Positions 36,524 through 44,737 of a DNA stretch of 44,737 nucleotides are shown in pieces; the stretch's first letter is position 1; every line of letters begins with the position of its first letter. Both the position numbers and the translations under genes were made by a program. The stretch is from Oscillospiraceae bacterium (lineage in GTDB: Bacteria; Bacillota; Clostridia; Oscillospirales; Acutalibacteraceae): contig CADARP010000016.1 in assembly GCA_902790325.1 (NCBI GenBank), positions 1-44,737 on the forward strand, given 5' to 3'. Below the pieces are notes generated by a model. The model had not been told where the DNA came from. It made no database searches and saw nothing but the letters and a program-made list of their open reading frames with translations.

Positions 36524-36562
36524 AAAAAAACAAGGCAGCGCTGCCGGGTGCGGCGCTGCCTT
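36524..36562 (-). terminator. Terminator shared by converging dapL and 36585 gene
   Basis: A perfect 10-bp stem AAGGCAGCGC/GCGCTGCCTT (36532-36541, 36553-36562) is flanked on the plus-strand 5' side by AAAAAAA (36524-36530), so it is an ideal terminator for the minus-strand gene. No T-run follows on the plus side, so dapL transcripts may be stopped less efficiently. Confidence 0.82.
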
Positions 36563-36584
36563 ATGTGTCGTTCGGGGGATGAGG

Positions 36585-38060
36585 TTACGCAAAAGCCGGA
36601 CGGAAGCTGCGGATCAGGACCGCGATCCGCGCCGCTGCCGCCGCCAGAAGAGCCAGAAGCCCCTGCGTACGGTACAGGACGAAGCGTCCGGCCTGCGAGC
36701 CGAACAGCGACAGGAACGCGCCTGCCGCGCGCTTGGCGAAGTCGTTGTCGAGACTGCCGACCGCGGCTTTCGCAAAAGCTGCGCCCTCCTCCGTTTCCAG
36801 CAGCTCGACCGCCGCGTTGAGCAGGATCGCGCAGACGAGCGCGCCGTCCGTGTCCAGTGCAAGGCGGTTTTTCTGCGTCGCGGAAACGCTCGGCTTGACG
36901 GACGGATCGGCGGCGAAGGCAAGCACCGCGGCGAGCGCGTCGAACTGTTCCTTCGTCAGCGGCAGCGTCGTCTCTTTCACGCCGTCCTTGTCAAAATCGA
37001 ATCCGGCCGGTTTTTCCTCGGTGCCGGTGATGAAATTCTTGTCGAGGACGTCCCACAGCAGACCGCTGTTCAGATCCAGCTTGTCGAGAACGTCGTTGAA
37101 CTGGAAGAAGCCGTACAGGTTCTTGTCCCGCAGCAGATCGTGCACGAGCGCGTTGACCATGCCGGAATCCAGCGCGTACAGCAGCCGCGGCAGAAGGTCG
37201 ATCACCGCGTCGACGCCGCCGGTCTCGATCTTTGTCAGCAGATCGGCGAGCGGCCGGAGCGTCAGATCCGCCGCGGCACGGAAGCGCGCCTTCTGCTTGT
37301 CGGACGCTTCGGACACGGCCTTTTCGACCTGCTCGGTGAATTCGACGGAGCTGATCGGGTTCAGCGCAAGCAGCTCATAGACCGGAATGAAGAGATTGTA
37401 ATTGCCCGCGACATAGGCGCCGTCCTTGACCGAATCGGTGAAGTCGCCGAGAATGCTGCGGACGTCCAGCTGCGTGAGGATTTCCGACAGCGCGCAGACG
37501 AGCGCGTCGACGAAACCGTGCGCATCTCCGTCGGCAAAGCCGAAATCCGCGCTCGTGAATGTGACGCCGGCCTGCGCGATGTCCGGTATGGTTGTGAAGC
37601 CGTCGTCGGACGCCTTGCGGAGTTTCTCCACGGCGCCGTCGAATTTTTTATCCTGCTTAAGACCTTCGATCAGCATCCCGTTGGAGAAAAGGTACTTGAT
37701 CGCACCGGCAAGCGGCGCGATTTTCGGATCGGTTTCCAGTTTGTCGGAGATCATCTTGACGAGGCTGTCGATCACGAGAATGACGTTTTCCCCGGTCAGG
37801 ACTTTTCCGGTGAGCGCGTCGGCGAGCTTTGCGTCCAGACCGGCGAGCGTATTCGCTGCCGAAACGAGTCTCGCGGCGCTGGCGGGCTTGACCTTCGGGT
37901 CGTTCAAAACCGTCTTGACGTAGACCGACGTGTCGACCGGGTTGTCGGCGGGCGCGGGAAGGACCGGCCGGCTGCCGTCGGCCGCAAACGCGGTCGCCGC
38001 GCCGGAGCACAGCATCAGTACGGCAAGCAGTACGGCAATGATTCTTTTCGTTCGTTTCAT
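36585..38060 (-). CDS. Exported protein of unknown function
   Basis: This 491-aa protein has a signal peptide (MKRTKRIIAVLLAVLMLCSG, cleavage near ATAFAADG) and a hydrophobic C-terminal helix (QGLLALLAAAAARIAVLIRS) that could anchor it. Between them lies a largely alpha-helical, Asp/Lys/Leu-rich body with no domain I recognise. I start at ATG 38060, with GAGGA 6 nt upstream; the frame to 38186 crosses the promoter. It has its own promoter (38129-38157) and terminator (36524-36562), so it is a single-gene unit divergent from the lipoprotein gene. Its alanine-rich helical style resembles the C-terminal part of the nearby phosphoesterase, but I see no clear homology. Confidence 0.75.
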   Translation of the reverse strand: MKRTKRIIAVLLAVLMLCSGAATAFAADGSRPVLPAPADNPVDTSVYVKTVLNDPKVKPASAARLVSAANTLAGLDAKLADALTGKVLTGENVILVIDSLVKMISDKLETDPKIAPLAGAIKYLFSNGMLIEGLKQDKKFDGAVEKLRKASDDGFTTIPDIAQAGVTFTSADFGFADGDAHGFVDALVCALSEILTQLDVRSILGDFTDSVKDGAYVAGNYNLFIPVYELLALNPISSVEFTEQVEKAVSEASDKQKARFRAAADLTLRPLADLLTKIETGGVDAVIDLLPRLLYALDSGMVNALVHDLLRDKNLYGFFQFNDVLDKLDLNSGLLWDVLDKNFITGTEEKPAGFDFDKDGVKETTLPLTKEQFDALAAVLAFAADPSVKPSVSATQKNRLALDTDGALVCAILLNAAVELLETEEGAAFAKAAVGSLDNDFAKRAAGAFLSLFGSQAGRFVLYRTQGLLALLAAAAARIAVLIRSFRPAFA

Positions 38061-38128
38061 ACGGGTTCCTCGATTCTTTGCGTTCGTCTTTTGCCTGCGG
38101 CGCGTTTCTGCCGCAAGGTTATGATCCC

Positions 38129-38157
38129 AGTATAGCACGAAACTGTCCGGATTGCAA
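38129..38157 (-). promoter_or_regulatory. Promoter of the exported-protein gene
   Basis: On the minus strand, TTGCAA (38157-38152), 17-nt spacer, TATACT (38134-38129); the start codon is 68 nt further on. It diverges from the lipoprotein promoter. Confidence 0.6.
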
Positions 38158-38202
38158 TACGTCCGCGGTACGTGTATTTGCGGCAAAAAAACGGGAAAAC
38201 GC

Positions 38203-38231
38203 TTGCGATTGTGCGAAAAGTGTGCTAAAGT
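38203..38231 (+). promoter_or_regulatory. Promoter of the lipoprotein gene
   Basis: TTGCGA (38203-38208), 17-nt spacer, TAAAGT (38226-38231), 42 nt before ATG 38274. Moderate match. Confidence 0.5.
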
Positions 38232-38273
38232 TTATATGTGCTGTATTACAATCATAGACAGGAGAGAAAACAA

Positions 38274-39851
38274 ATGAAAAAGAACCGAATCAAAAGCATA
38301 TTCTGCCTGATCCTTTGCGCGCTGCTCGTGTTGTCTTTCGCGGCGTGCAAGGCAAAGCCGTCCGGCAGATCGGGCGTTGACGTTGTAGAGAAGCTGAACT
38401 CCCTGACGGTCAGCGACAAGACGCTCGGCATCGCCGGCAAGTACGCCAAGCTGTCCGACATCCGGGACGGCAGCATCGACAAGGATCTGGTCGGCACATG
38501 GACCACGGCGGCCGGCGACATGACCTACATTTACGGCGAGGACGGCGTGCTGCAGGTCAAGTCGGAAACATACGGCGACAGCGAAATGCCTTTCACCTGC
38601 CTGACGGTCGGGGGTTACAAGATCCTCTGCGAGGAGATGGAACTGTCGCCCGAGTTTTACGACGGCGCGCAGGAAGGCGATACGCAGCTTTCCTACACGG
38701 CGTACAGCGTGGAGAACGACGCGCTGTATCAGGTGATCGTGGAAGAAGTGAACGAGGACTTCACGTCCTCCATGTCCGCGCTTGTGACGCTGTACCGCGC
38801 CGACGACACCGGCAGCGCGGCGGCGGCGATCGCCAAAAACCCGATCGACCTGCAGTCGCTCAACGGCACGTGGACGTCCGAAAAGGGCAGCTTTACGATC
38901 GAGGACGGCACGCTGACGCTCGGTGAGGACAGCTTCGACGTTTCCCTCGACGCGCAGAACCGCCTTGTCGTGGAAAAGGACGGGCAGTCCACCGCGTACA
39001 ATATGGCTGTTTCCTCGATGAAGGAATACGATTACGAAGACAGAACGCAGTTTACCGCGAGCACGGCGCTGGGCGTCAGCTTCACCGGCGCGGATGAAAA
39101 CGACAAGCCGAATCTGCTGTCTGTGCTGGACGATTACAAGACGGAATACGACTACGACAGCTGGTACTACTCCGGCAGCTTCAAGCTGCAGGAGGACGAC
39201 GGCGATATGGAGTTTGACAATCTGTTCCGGAAGGGCGTCTGGTCCGCGAGCGTGGACGGCAAGGTCGAGATGTATTTCGTGTTCTACGACGAGACGAGCG
39301 GCCGTACGGAGCGCGCGGACGGTACCGGCGGCGCGCCGTTCACCTGCGAGCAGTCGGGCTGGGACATCGTGTTCCATTTCGGCTCCGCCGACGACGTGAC
39401 GAACGCGAAGTTCAGCGAGGGCGACAACACGGGTACGTTCGATTTCGGCGAGAAACAGATCACCTATACGTTTGAAAGCGTGCCGGATGCGGATGCGGAC
39501 AACTTTGAGGTTCCCGCGCAGGACGACGGCGATATGGAATTTGACAACCTGTTCCAAAAGGGCGTCTGGGCAGCGAGCATCGACGGCAAGATCGACACGT
39601 ACTTCGTATTCTATGATGAAGCGAACGGCCGCACGGAGCGTGCGGACGGCACCGGCGGCGTGCCGTTCACCTGCGAGCAGTCCGGCTGGGACATCGTGTT
39701 CCATTTCGGCTCCGCCGACGACGTGACGAACGCGAAGTTCAGCGAGGGCGACAACACGGGCACGTTCGACTACGACGGCAAGACCGTTGTTTACACGTTC
39801 GAGGCCGTTCGGGGCGCGGATGCGGACACCTTTGAGGTCCCCGCGGAATAA
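38274..39851 (+). CDS. Surface lipoprotein with tandem duplicated domain
   Basis: This 525-aa protein has a lipoprotein signal (MKKNRIKSIFCLILCALLVL, lipobox FAAC with Cys25). The N-terminal half has two lipocalin-like segments (DLVGTWTTAAGDMTYIYGEDG, then LNGTWTSEKGSFTIEDG). The C-terminal 218 residues are two nearly identical 109-residue repeats beginning DDGDMEFDNLF and ending FEVPA. Each repeat again looks like a small beta-barrel. Acidic overall, probably an extracellular binding protein anchored to the membrane; the ligand is unknown. ATG 38274 has GGAGAG upstream. The gene is followed by the metallophosphoesterase after 83 nt. Confidence 0.8.
   Translation: MKKNRIKSIFCLILCALLVLSFAACKAKPSGRSGVDVVEKLNSLTVSDKTLGIAGKYAKLSDIRDGSIDKDLVGTWTTAAGDMTYIYGEDGVLQVKSETYGDSEMPFTCLTVGGYKILCEEMELSPEFYDGAQEGDTQLSYTAYSVENDALYQVIVEEVNEDFTSSMSALVTLYRADDTGSAAAAIAKNPIDLQSLNGTWTSEKGSFTIEDGTLTLGEDSFDVSLDAQNRLVVEKDGQSTAYNMAVSSMKEYDYEDRTQFTASTALGVSFTGADENDKPNLLSVLDDYKTEYDYDSWYYSGSFKLQEDDGDMEFDNLFRKGVWSASVDGKVEMYFVFYDETSGRTERADGTGGAPFTCEQSGWDIVFHFGSADDVTNAKFSEGDNTGTFDFGEKQITYTFESVPDADADNFEVPAQDDGDMEFDNLFQKGVWAASIDGKIDTYFVFYDEANGRTERADGTGGVPFTCEQSGWDIVFHFGSADDVTNAKFSEGDNTGTFDYDGKTVVYTFEAVRGADADTFEVPAE
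39195..39848 (+). repeat. Two in-frame tandem repeats of 327 bp
   Basis: Copies 39195-39521 and 39522-39848 lie inside the lipoprotein gene. Long stretches are identical at the DNA level (for example around 39345-39430 versus 39672-39757), showing a recent duplication or gene conversion. Each encodes 109 residues. Confidence 0.9.
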
Positions 39852-39882
39852 CCCGGCAAAAAGCACATCCATCCCAAAAAAT

Positions 39883-39912
39883 CGCCGCGCGGCAGATGTC
39901 TGTCGTGCGGCG
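39883..39912. other. Strong intercistronic hairpin with A-tract on its 5' side
   Basis: A 14-bp stem (39883-39896 with 39899-39912, two G-U) is preceded by AAAAAA (39876-39881) and not followed by T on the plus strand. It would be an intrinsic terminator only for minus-strand transcripts, yet no minus-strand gene lies upstream. On the plus strand it may stabilise the lipoprotein mRNA end or sequester the region before the next SD. Confidence 0.55.
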
Positions 39913-39934
39913 CATGCGTGAAGGAGAATGTACG

Positions 39935-41659
39935 ATGAAACGGACATGGAAGCGAATACTTGCGGCGCTTTTGTGCGTGGTGCTGGCGGCGTCCGCGCTG
40001 TCAACGGCGGCGTATGCCGCGGACGGCGCCGATCTGCGTCTGGCGATCGCGTCCGACCTGCACTTCAATTTCCCGCGCGAGGAGATCGCCGGGCCGGAAA
40101 TCGGCAGGATCGACGACCCGCTGTTCTGGTACGCCAACCGCCGCGCGGCGATGGAGGACGAGAGCGGCTTCATCATCGACGCGTTCCTGCGCGCGTGTGC
40201 CGCCGGCGACTGCGACTATGTGCTGATCGCGGGCGATCTGGCGGACAGCGGACGGAGCCTGCGGGAGGAACACGAGGCAGTCGCCGCCAAGCTCGCCGCG
40301 TTTGAGCGCGAGAGCGGCAAGCAGGTTTTCGTCATCGACGGCAACCACGATCTCGGCGCAGGCGACAGCGCGACCAAAATGCAGGATTTCAAAGAGATCT
40401 ATGCCGATTTCGGCTACGACCGCGCGCTGACCGTGCGCGAGAACGACTGCTCCTACACGGCGGATCTGGGCGAAAAGTACCGCCTGATCGCGCTGGACAG
40501 CTGCGACTATACCAAGTCCACCGAGGACGGCATGACGCTCGACAAACTGCGTTTCGTGCGCGCCGAGGCGGCCAAAGCGAAGCAGGACGGCCGGCAGCCG
40601 ATCGTCATGATGCACCACAACCTCCTCGACCACATGCCCATGCAGCGCATCGTCAGCCGCAATTTCATCGTCCGCTTCCACCGCACGACGGCGGAGCTGT
40701 TTGCCGACTGGGGCGTGCGCGTCGTCATCTCCGGCCACGAGCACTGCGGCGACACGACGGTTTTCACGAGCGCGCTCGGCAATAAGATCTACGACTTTGC
40801 GATCACATCGCTGACGATGTATCCGCTGTCGTACATGACTATGACGTTCACGGACGACGCGATCCGCTACGACAGCGTGCCGGTCGAAAAGCTCGACACC
40901 GACGCGCTGCAGAACGCCGTGCGCGGCTATTCGGACGACCAGATCGACGCCATGAACGCCGATCTGAACGCGTACGCCAAGGGCTTTCTCAAGAAGGGCG
41001 TCGAGTACCGTCTGTGGCTGTCGCTGACGCTGGAGAAAATGGGCGTCAAGGAGAGCGATCTCTATTACGGCGCGGCCAATGCCGTGTTCTCCCGCCTGAA
41101 CGAGCTGCTTCGCATGCCGCTGTACGGCGACGACAGCCTGCAGGCGCTCGGAAAAGAATACAACATCGACATCCCCGACAGCGGCTACGCGAACGCGTGG
41201 GATCTGGCGACGGAGCTGGTATCCATGCACTACGCGGGCGAGGAGCATTACACGCTCGAGAGCGCGGAGGTGACGCTGCTGCTGCGCGCGGTCAACCTCA
41301 TCCTGCACGACGACCTGGCGCAGTTCAACGACGCCGTTCTGCTCAAAGGGGCGAACAAGCTGCTCAAAAAGACCGGCGGCGAAGGGATCGCCGAAGAATT
41401 GACGAAACTCGGCTGCCGGGTGTTCGGCCCGGTCACGGCAGGGGAGTTTTTCCTGCTTGCGCTGGCGTCGCCGTTTTTGTACGAATTTGCCTTTGACGCG
41501 GACGGCGTGAACGACAACCACGGCACGATCGAGGGATACGCCGTGCGCGATCCCGCGCGGAATACGGCGGGTAAAGCGCGGACGTTTTTTGCCGCGCTGC
41601 GCGTCTGGTTCGAGAATCTGCTGCTGATCGTCACGCGCTGCGTGCGTCTGCCTTTCTGA
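39935..41659 (+). CDS. Secreted calcineurin-like metallophosphoesterase
   Basis: This 574-aa protein has a signal peptide (RTWKRILAALLCVVLAASA, cleavage near AYAADG at about 27-30). The catalytic domain (about 30-310) has all five metal motifs: ASDLHF, AGDLADSG, DGNHD, HHNLLDH and SGHEH. Such enzymes hydrolyse phosphomonoesters or diesters outside the cell. The 260-residue C-terminal part is helical and unassigned. ATG 39935 has AAGGAG about 9 nt upstream; the longer frame runs through the hairpin. Probably co-transcribed with the lipoprotein and with the flavoprotein 17 nt downstream. Confidence 0.87.
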   Translation: MKRTWKRILAALLCVVLAASALSTAAYAADGADLRLAIASDLHFNFPREEIAGPEIGRIDDPLFWYANRRAAMEDESGFIIDAFLRACAAGDCDYVLIAGDLADSGRSLREEHEAVAAKLAAFERESGKQVFVIDGNHDLGAGDSATKMQDFKEIYADFGYDRALTVRENDCSYTADLGEKYRLIALDSCDYTKSTEDGMTLDKLRFVRAEAAKAKQDGRQPIVMMHHNLLDHMPMQRIVSRNFIVRFHRTTAELFADWGVRVVISGHEHCGDTTVFTSALGNKIYDFAITSLTMYPLSYMTMTFTDDAIRYDSVPVEKLDTDALQNAVRGYSDDQIDAMNADLNAYAKGFLKKGVEYRLWLSLTLEKMGVKESDLYYGAANAVFSRLNELLRMPLYGDDSLQALGKEYNIDIPDSGYANAWDLATELVSMHYAGEEHYTLESAEVTLLLRAVNLILHDDLAQFNDAVLLKGANKLLKKTGGEGIAEELTKLGCRVFGPVTAGEFFLLALASPFLYEFAFDADGVNDNHGTIEGYAVRDPARNTAGKARTFFAALRVWFENLLLIVTRCVRLPF

Positions 41660-41676
41660 ATTGCGGAGGATAACAT

Positions 41677-42966
41677 ATGGATGTTCTGATCGCGGGTGCG
41701 GGACACGGCGGACTGGCTGCAGGCGCGATCCTCGCCGAAGCGGGACACAGCGTCACCGTGCTGGAAGAAAAGCAGCGTGACGCGCTCGGCCACGACTGGG
41801 AGGACCGGTTCACGTTCTCTGTGCTGTGCGATGCGCTGGGGATCGCGGAGCGCGATCTGCCCGCGGACGTCCGGCGCGTGCGCGGCGACTGCACGTTCGT
41901 AAGTCCCGACCAAAAGACGCACGTCGACGTGCATTTCCCGAAGGGCGCCGAACAGAAGGTCATGTGGCGGCAGCCGCTCATGCGGATGCTGCTCGACCGT
42001 GCCGCGGCATGCGGCGTACGGTTCGCGTTCGGTACGCGCGTCGAAAAGCCGCTCGTCAGGAACGGCCGCGTCACGGGGCTGTGTACGGACGCGGGCGCAC
42101 TGTCCGCCGATCTGGTGATCGACGCGGCAGGCGTGTTTTCTCCCGTGCGGATGAATCTGCCGCCGGAATGCGGCGTCGAAAAAAGCCCGAAGCGCGGCGA
42201 GCTGTTTTACGCGTACCGCGCCTACTTTGACCGCATCGAAAACGTGCCCGTGCCGGACATCCCGTTCGAGGTGTATCTGCGGCACGCGGGCGAGGCGGGT
42301 CTGTCGTGGTTCTGCACGAATCCCGATACGGTCGACGTGCTGATCGGCCGCGTCGACCCGCTGACAAAAGAGCAGGTCGAGGCGCATCTGCAGAGTTTCC
42401 GCGCGTCGCACCCGTGGATGGGCGATCAGATCGTCCACGGCGGGCAGTACGGCTTCATCCCCGTGCGCCGGCCGCTGACGCGGATGGTCGCGGACGGCTA
42501 TGCCGCCGTCGGCGACAGCGCCTTTATGACCACGCCCATGAACGGGATGGGCATCGACCTGTCGCTGCGGGCGGGACGGCTGCTGGCCGAAACGGTGCTG
42601 GCACACCCCGCGTGCACGGCGGCGGATCTGTGGCATTACAACCGCGATTTCCACCGCATGTACGGCGGCGACACCGCGAAGAACGAGGGACTGAAAAACG
42701 CGCTGCTGACCATGCCGGAGGCGGACGTCAATTTCCTGTTCTCGAACCGCGTCATCGAGTCCGCCGACCTTGCCGGCGCCGGACAGAACATGAACCTGCC
42801 CGCGCTTCTGGGCAAGCTCGTGCGCGGCATGCGCAAACCGCCCGCGTTCGGCAGCGTGCTTCGCGGCCTGCTGCGGGGCGGTCGGACGCAGACGCTCTAC
42901 AAAAAAGCGCCGGAGGATTTCTCCCCCGACGCGGTCGGACGCTGGAGCCGAAAGATAAACGAATAA
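41677..42966 (+). CDS. FAD-dependent oxidoreductase, geranylgeranyl-reductase-like
   Basis: This 429-aa flavoprotein of the p-hydroxybenzoate hydroxylase-type fold has the N-terminal FAD motif GAGHGGLAAGAILAEAGHSVTVLEE (split here as GAGHGG and the terminal Glu at about 32), and the second FAD motif AVGDSAFMTTPMNGMGID near residue 282. This layout is shared by geranylgeranyl reductases and related carotenoid or lipid-modifying enzymes. No signal peptide. The reaction is unknown. GGAGG precedes ATG 41677 by about 9 nt. It is the last gene of the 38274-42966 run and ends at a terminator. Confidence 0.75.
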   Translation: MDVLIAGAGHGGLAAGAILAEAGHSVTVLEEKQRDALGHDWEDRFTFSVLCDALGIAERDLPADVRRVRGDCTFVSPDQKTHVDVHFPKGAEQKVMWRQPLMRMLLDRAAACGVRFAFGTRVEKPLVRNGRVTGLCTDAGALSADLVIDAAGVFSPVRMNLPPECGVEKSPKRGELFYAYRAYFDRIENVPVPDIPFEVYLRHAGEAGLSWFCTNPDTVDVLIGRVDPLTKEQVEAHLQSFRASHPWMGDQIVHGGQYGFIPVRRPLTRMVADGYAAVGDSAFMTTPMNGMGIDLSLRAGRLLAETVLAHPACTAADLWHYNRDFHRMYGGDTAKNEGLKNALLTMPEADVNFLFSNRVIESADLAGAGQNMNLPALLGKLVRGMRKPPAFGSVLRGLLRGGRTQTLYKKAPEDFSPDAVGRWSRKINE

Positions 42967-42972
42967 ACAATG

Positions 42973-43010
42973 CCGGAACCTTCAACAATCGAAGATTCCG
43001 GTTTTTCTTT
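42973..43010 (+). terminator. Terminator after the flavoprotein gene
   Basis: CCGGAACCTTC (42973-42983) pairs with GAAGATTCCGG (42991-43001; one mismatch) around a 7-nt loop, followed by TTTTTCTTTT (43002-43011). It lies between converging genes and may also help end the minus-strand MATE transcript. Confidence 0.82.
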
Positions 43011-43014
43011 TGCG

Positions 43015-44388
43015 TCACGTCGCTTCTTCGCCCGCCTGCCGCTCCTGCGTCAGGTCACGTATCCAGCGGAAGCGGTTGACCTTGACGACGGCGACGGCGC
43101 ACTTGAGGATCTGGTCGCACTTCAGGCACGCGAACACGACCCACGTCGGCGCGTGAAAGACGAACGCCGCGACCATTGCCGACGGGATCACCACGCCCCA
43201 GACGAAGATCAGGTCGTTATACAGCACGAACCGCGTCGCGCCGCCCGCGCGGACGATGCCGGTCAGCACGGACATCTGGTACGCCGTGCCGAGCACGGTG
43301 ACGGACAGCACCGAAAGAAGCTGCTGCGCGAGCGCGATCGTTTCCGGTTCCATGCCGGAATAGACGAACGGGATCGCGTACCGCGACGCGAACACGAGAA
43401 GCCCCGTGAAGAGGCCTAAAAGCAGATAGACGACCTGCAGCGTCTTTGCGTAGAGCTTGACGCGCGGCACGTCGCCGGAGCCGACCGTTTTGCCGATGAC
43501 GATCGCGGATGCGTCGCGTGTGCCGTACAGCCCGACGGAGATGATGGAGAAGACGGTGTTTGCGATGCTGACGGCGGACACGGACACGACGCCCAGCCGC
43601 CCGACGATGCCGCCCTGCGTCGCCATATTCAGTCCCCACAGAAGGTCGCCCGCGATCACGGGCAGACCGTAGCGCAGAAAGTCGCGCGTGAACGGGGAAC
43701 GGAACGCAAACAGATCACGAAGGCGCAGCCGCAGTTTGCGGTCGAACCGCCAAACGTAGACGGCGGCGACCGCCAGCTCGCACAGGCGCGACAGGAGCGT
43801 CGCCCATGCCGCGCCGCGAAGCCCCAGGCGCGGAAATCCCAGCTTGCCGAAGATCAGCAGCCAGTTGAACACGACGTTTAAAACGAGCGCCATCGCCGCA
43901 ACGACCGCGCCCAGACGCACCGCTTCGACCGTGCGCATGGCGGCGATCAGCACGCTCGACAGGCAGAAGGGGATGTATGTCCACGCGAGGATGCGGATAT
44001 ACGCAACGCCCGCTTCCAGCGCGGCGGGATCGTTCGTAAACAAGCCGATCGCCCGATACGGGAACAGGCTGACCGCGGCAAACAGCACCGCGCCGACCGC
44101 GAGGCCGAAGCGGAACGCGATGCCGACGATCGAGCGCACGGCCGCGGTATCGCGCTTGCCCCAGTACTGCGCCGCCAGCACCGTCAGCGCGGCAGCGAGA
44201 CCCGTGACGAACATCTGCAAAAGCGTCGTGATCTGGTTGGCGACAAAGATGCCGGACACGGCAGCCTCGCCCAGACGCGACACCATCACGTTGTCCGCGA
44301 GTCCCACCAGGAACGTCAGGATATTCTGCGCCGCGATCGGCAAAGAAAGCAGCGCCAAATTTGTATAGAATGCTTTTTCGCGTACCAT
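43015..44388 (-). CDS. MATE family efflux transporter
   Basis: This 457-aa polytopic membrane protein is the third MATE exporter in the window. The N-terminal YTNLALLSLPIAAQNILTF then GLADNVMVSRLGEAAVSGIFVANQ is the usual first-half pattern, and the second half begins near residue 225 (GLPVIAGDLLWGLNMATQ). It is closest in style to the copy at 134 (shared IMVGR/VMVSR-LG motif). Substrate unknown. ATG 44388 has GAGGA 5 nt upstream. A promoter lies at 44431-44459. It converges with the flavoprotein gene. Confidence 0.9.
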   Translation of the reverse strand: MVREKAFYTNLALLSLPIAAQNILTFLVGLADNVMVSRLGEAAVSGIFVANQITTLLQMFVTGLAAALTVLAAQYWGKRDTAAVRSIVGIAFRFGLAVGAVLFAAVSLFPYRAIGLFTNDPAALEAGVAYIRILAWTYIPFCLSSVLIAAMRTVEAVRLGAVVAAMALVLNVVFNWLLIFGKLGFPRLGLRGAAWATLLSRLCELAVAAVYVWRFDRKLRLRLRDLFAFRSPFTRDFLRYGLPVIAGDLLWGLNMATQGGIVGRLGVVSVSAVSIANTVFSIISVGLYGTRDASAIVIGKTVGSGDVPRVKLYAKTLQVVYLLLGLFTGLLVFASRYAIPFVYSGMEPETIALAQQLLSVLSVTVLGTAYQMSVLTGIVRAGGATRFVLYNDLIFVWGVVIPSAMVAAFVFHAPTWVVFACLKCDQILKCAVAVVKVNRFRWIRDLTQERQAGEEAT

Positions 44389-44430
44389 TGTGTCCTCTTT
44401 CAGTCAGCTTTTTGTTTGTCGTATGCAGAC

Positions 44431-44459
44431 AGTATACATGACTTTTCCGAAAGGGGCAA
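44431..44459 (-). promoter_or_regulatory. Promoter of the third MATE gene
   Basis: On the minus strand, TTGCCC (44459-44454), 17-nt spacer, TATACT (44436-44431), 42 nt before the ATG. The -35 is weak. Confidence 0.5.
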
Positions 44460-44617
44460 GCCCTTCGGAAAAGAAAACGCTGCCGTCGGAGCATATACGT
44501 GATGCAATTTGAGCGAGTTATGTTCATACACACACGAAACATAGATGTCATTTCACGCGGATGACACAATAATGATTTCTACTACTATGACACTTAATAG
44601 GTTATGACTGCTGAAAG

Positions 44618-44690
44618 CCTTCTCTCGGGAGAAGGTGGCCGAGCGAAGCGAGGTCGGATGATTCGGACACATCCGCCGCCGGTGGCGGAT
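44618..44690. repeat. REP-like palindromic element at the right edge
   Basis: Three adjacent inverted repeats: CCTTCTC/GAGAAGG (44618-44635), CCGA/TCGG enclosing GCGAAGC (44639-44657) and ATCCGCC/GGCGGAT (44671-44690), the last also bracketed by ACATCC/GGATGT. The GAAGGTGGCC...TCGGATGA layout resembles dispersed non-coding repeats of gut clostridia (recalled, not searched). I see no gene from 44460 to the window end. Confidence 0.55.
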
Positions 44691-44737
44691 AAAGGATGTG
44701 GACGAATAGGAAGAAACAGGGAGTATCGCAAAGCGCC

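Noticed and set aside
44460-44617. Small gene or insertion sequence at the right edge
   Set aside because: AT-richer than its surroundings with a short TGTCAT/ATGACA inverted repeat, but no frame with start signals and no transposase similarity.

Overview
The window looks like a chromosomal segment of a GC-rich, anaerobic, gut-type clostridium (Bacillota, Clostridia). Three things point there: the archaeal-type split glutamate synthase, the pairing of a type III glutamine synthetase with an ANTAR regulator, and LL-diaminopimelate aminotransferase (DapL). Most genes are GC-rich with good Shine-Dalgarno sites. I cannot name the genus from the sequence. Both window edges carry palindromic intergenic repeats.

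Layout. (1) 134-6745 (+): a probable operon of a MATE exporter, a PHP-type metallohydrolase, a secreted ceramidase-like hydrolase, a GH43-like protein and a shikimate kinase, ending at a strong terminator. (2) 7197-8564 (+): a second MATE exporter, followed by a near copy of the same terminator. (3) 8933 to about 13393: an AT-rich restriction-modification islet. Its left end is the 3' half of a tRNA-Ser(GGA) gene fused at the anticodon loop to a host gene that has lost its 5' end. It encodes a 47-aa zinc ribbon protein, a 39-aa basic peptide, an XRE regulator, a DNA adenine methylase and a PD-(D/E)XK nuclease. No integrase is present.

(4) 13476-36493 is a nitrogen-assimilation supercluster built around two divergent operons. 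Leftward from 24.1 kb run the three split glutamate synthase subunits with their own ferredoxin and FAD oxidoreductase, then glutamine synthetase I, an ANTAR antiterminator and a heterodimeric ABC exporter. Rightward run gdhA, glnN, a 60-aa acidic ORF, asnB, pyrG, an Amt-PII fusion, purF, dapF and dapL. Thus ammonium entry, capture by GDH and GS, glutamate synthesis and several amide-N-consuming steps are grouped together. Three leaders (glt operon, gdhA, glnN) each carry a hairpin with a hexaloop having A at position 1 and G at position 4. In each, that hairpin is mutually exclusive with an intrinsic terminator, which is the signature of ANTAR antitermination. The regulator lies inside the glt operon, so it should control its own synthesis.

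(5) 36585-44388: a secreted protein of unknown function (-), a lipoprotein with a 109-residue tandem duplication, a secreted metallophosphoesterase, a flavoprotein, and a third MATE exporter (-).

The best candidates for something undescribed are the single-hairpin ANTAR leaders placed at the predicted transcript start, the integrase-less RM islet bounded by a tRNA half, and the overlapping antisense transcription units that control the two tiny proteins in the islet. All calls come from reading the sequence; no database search was run.
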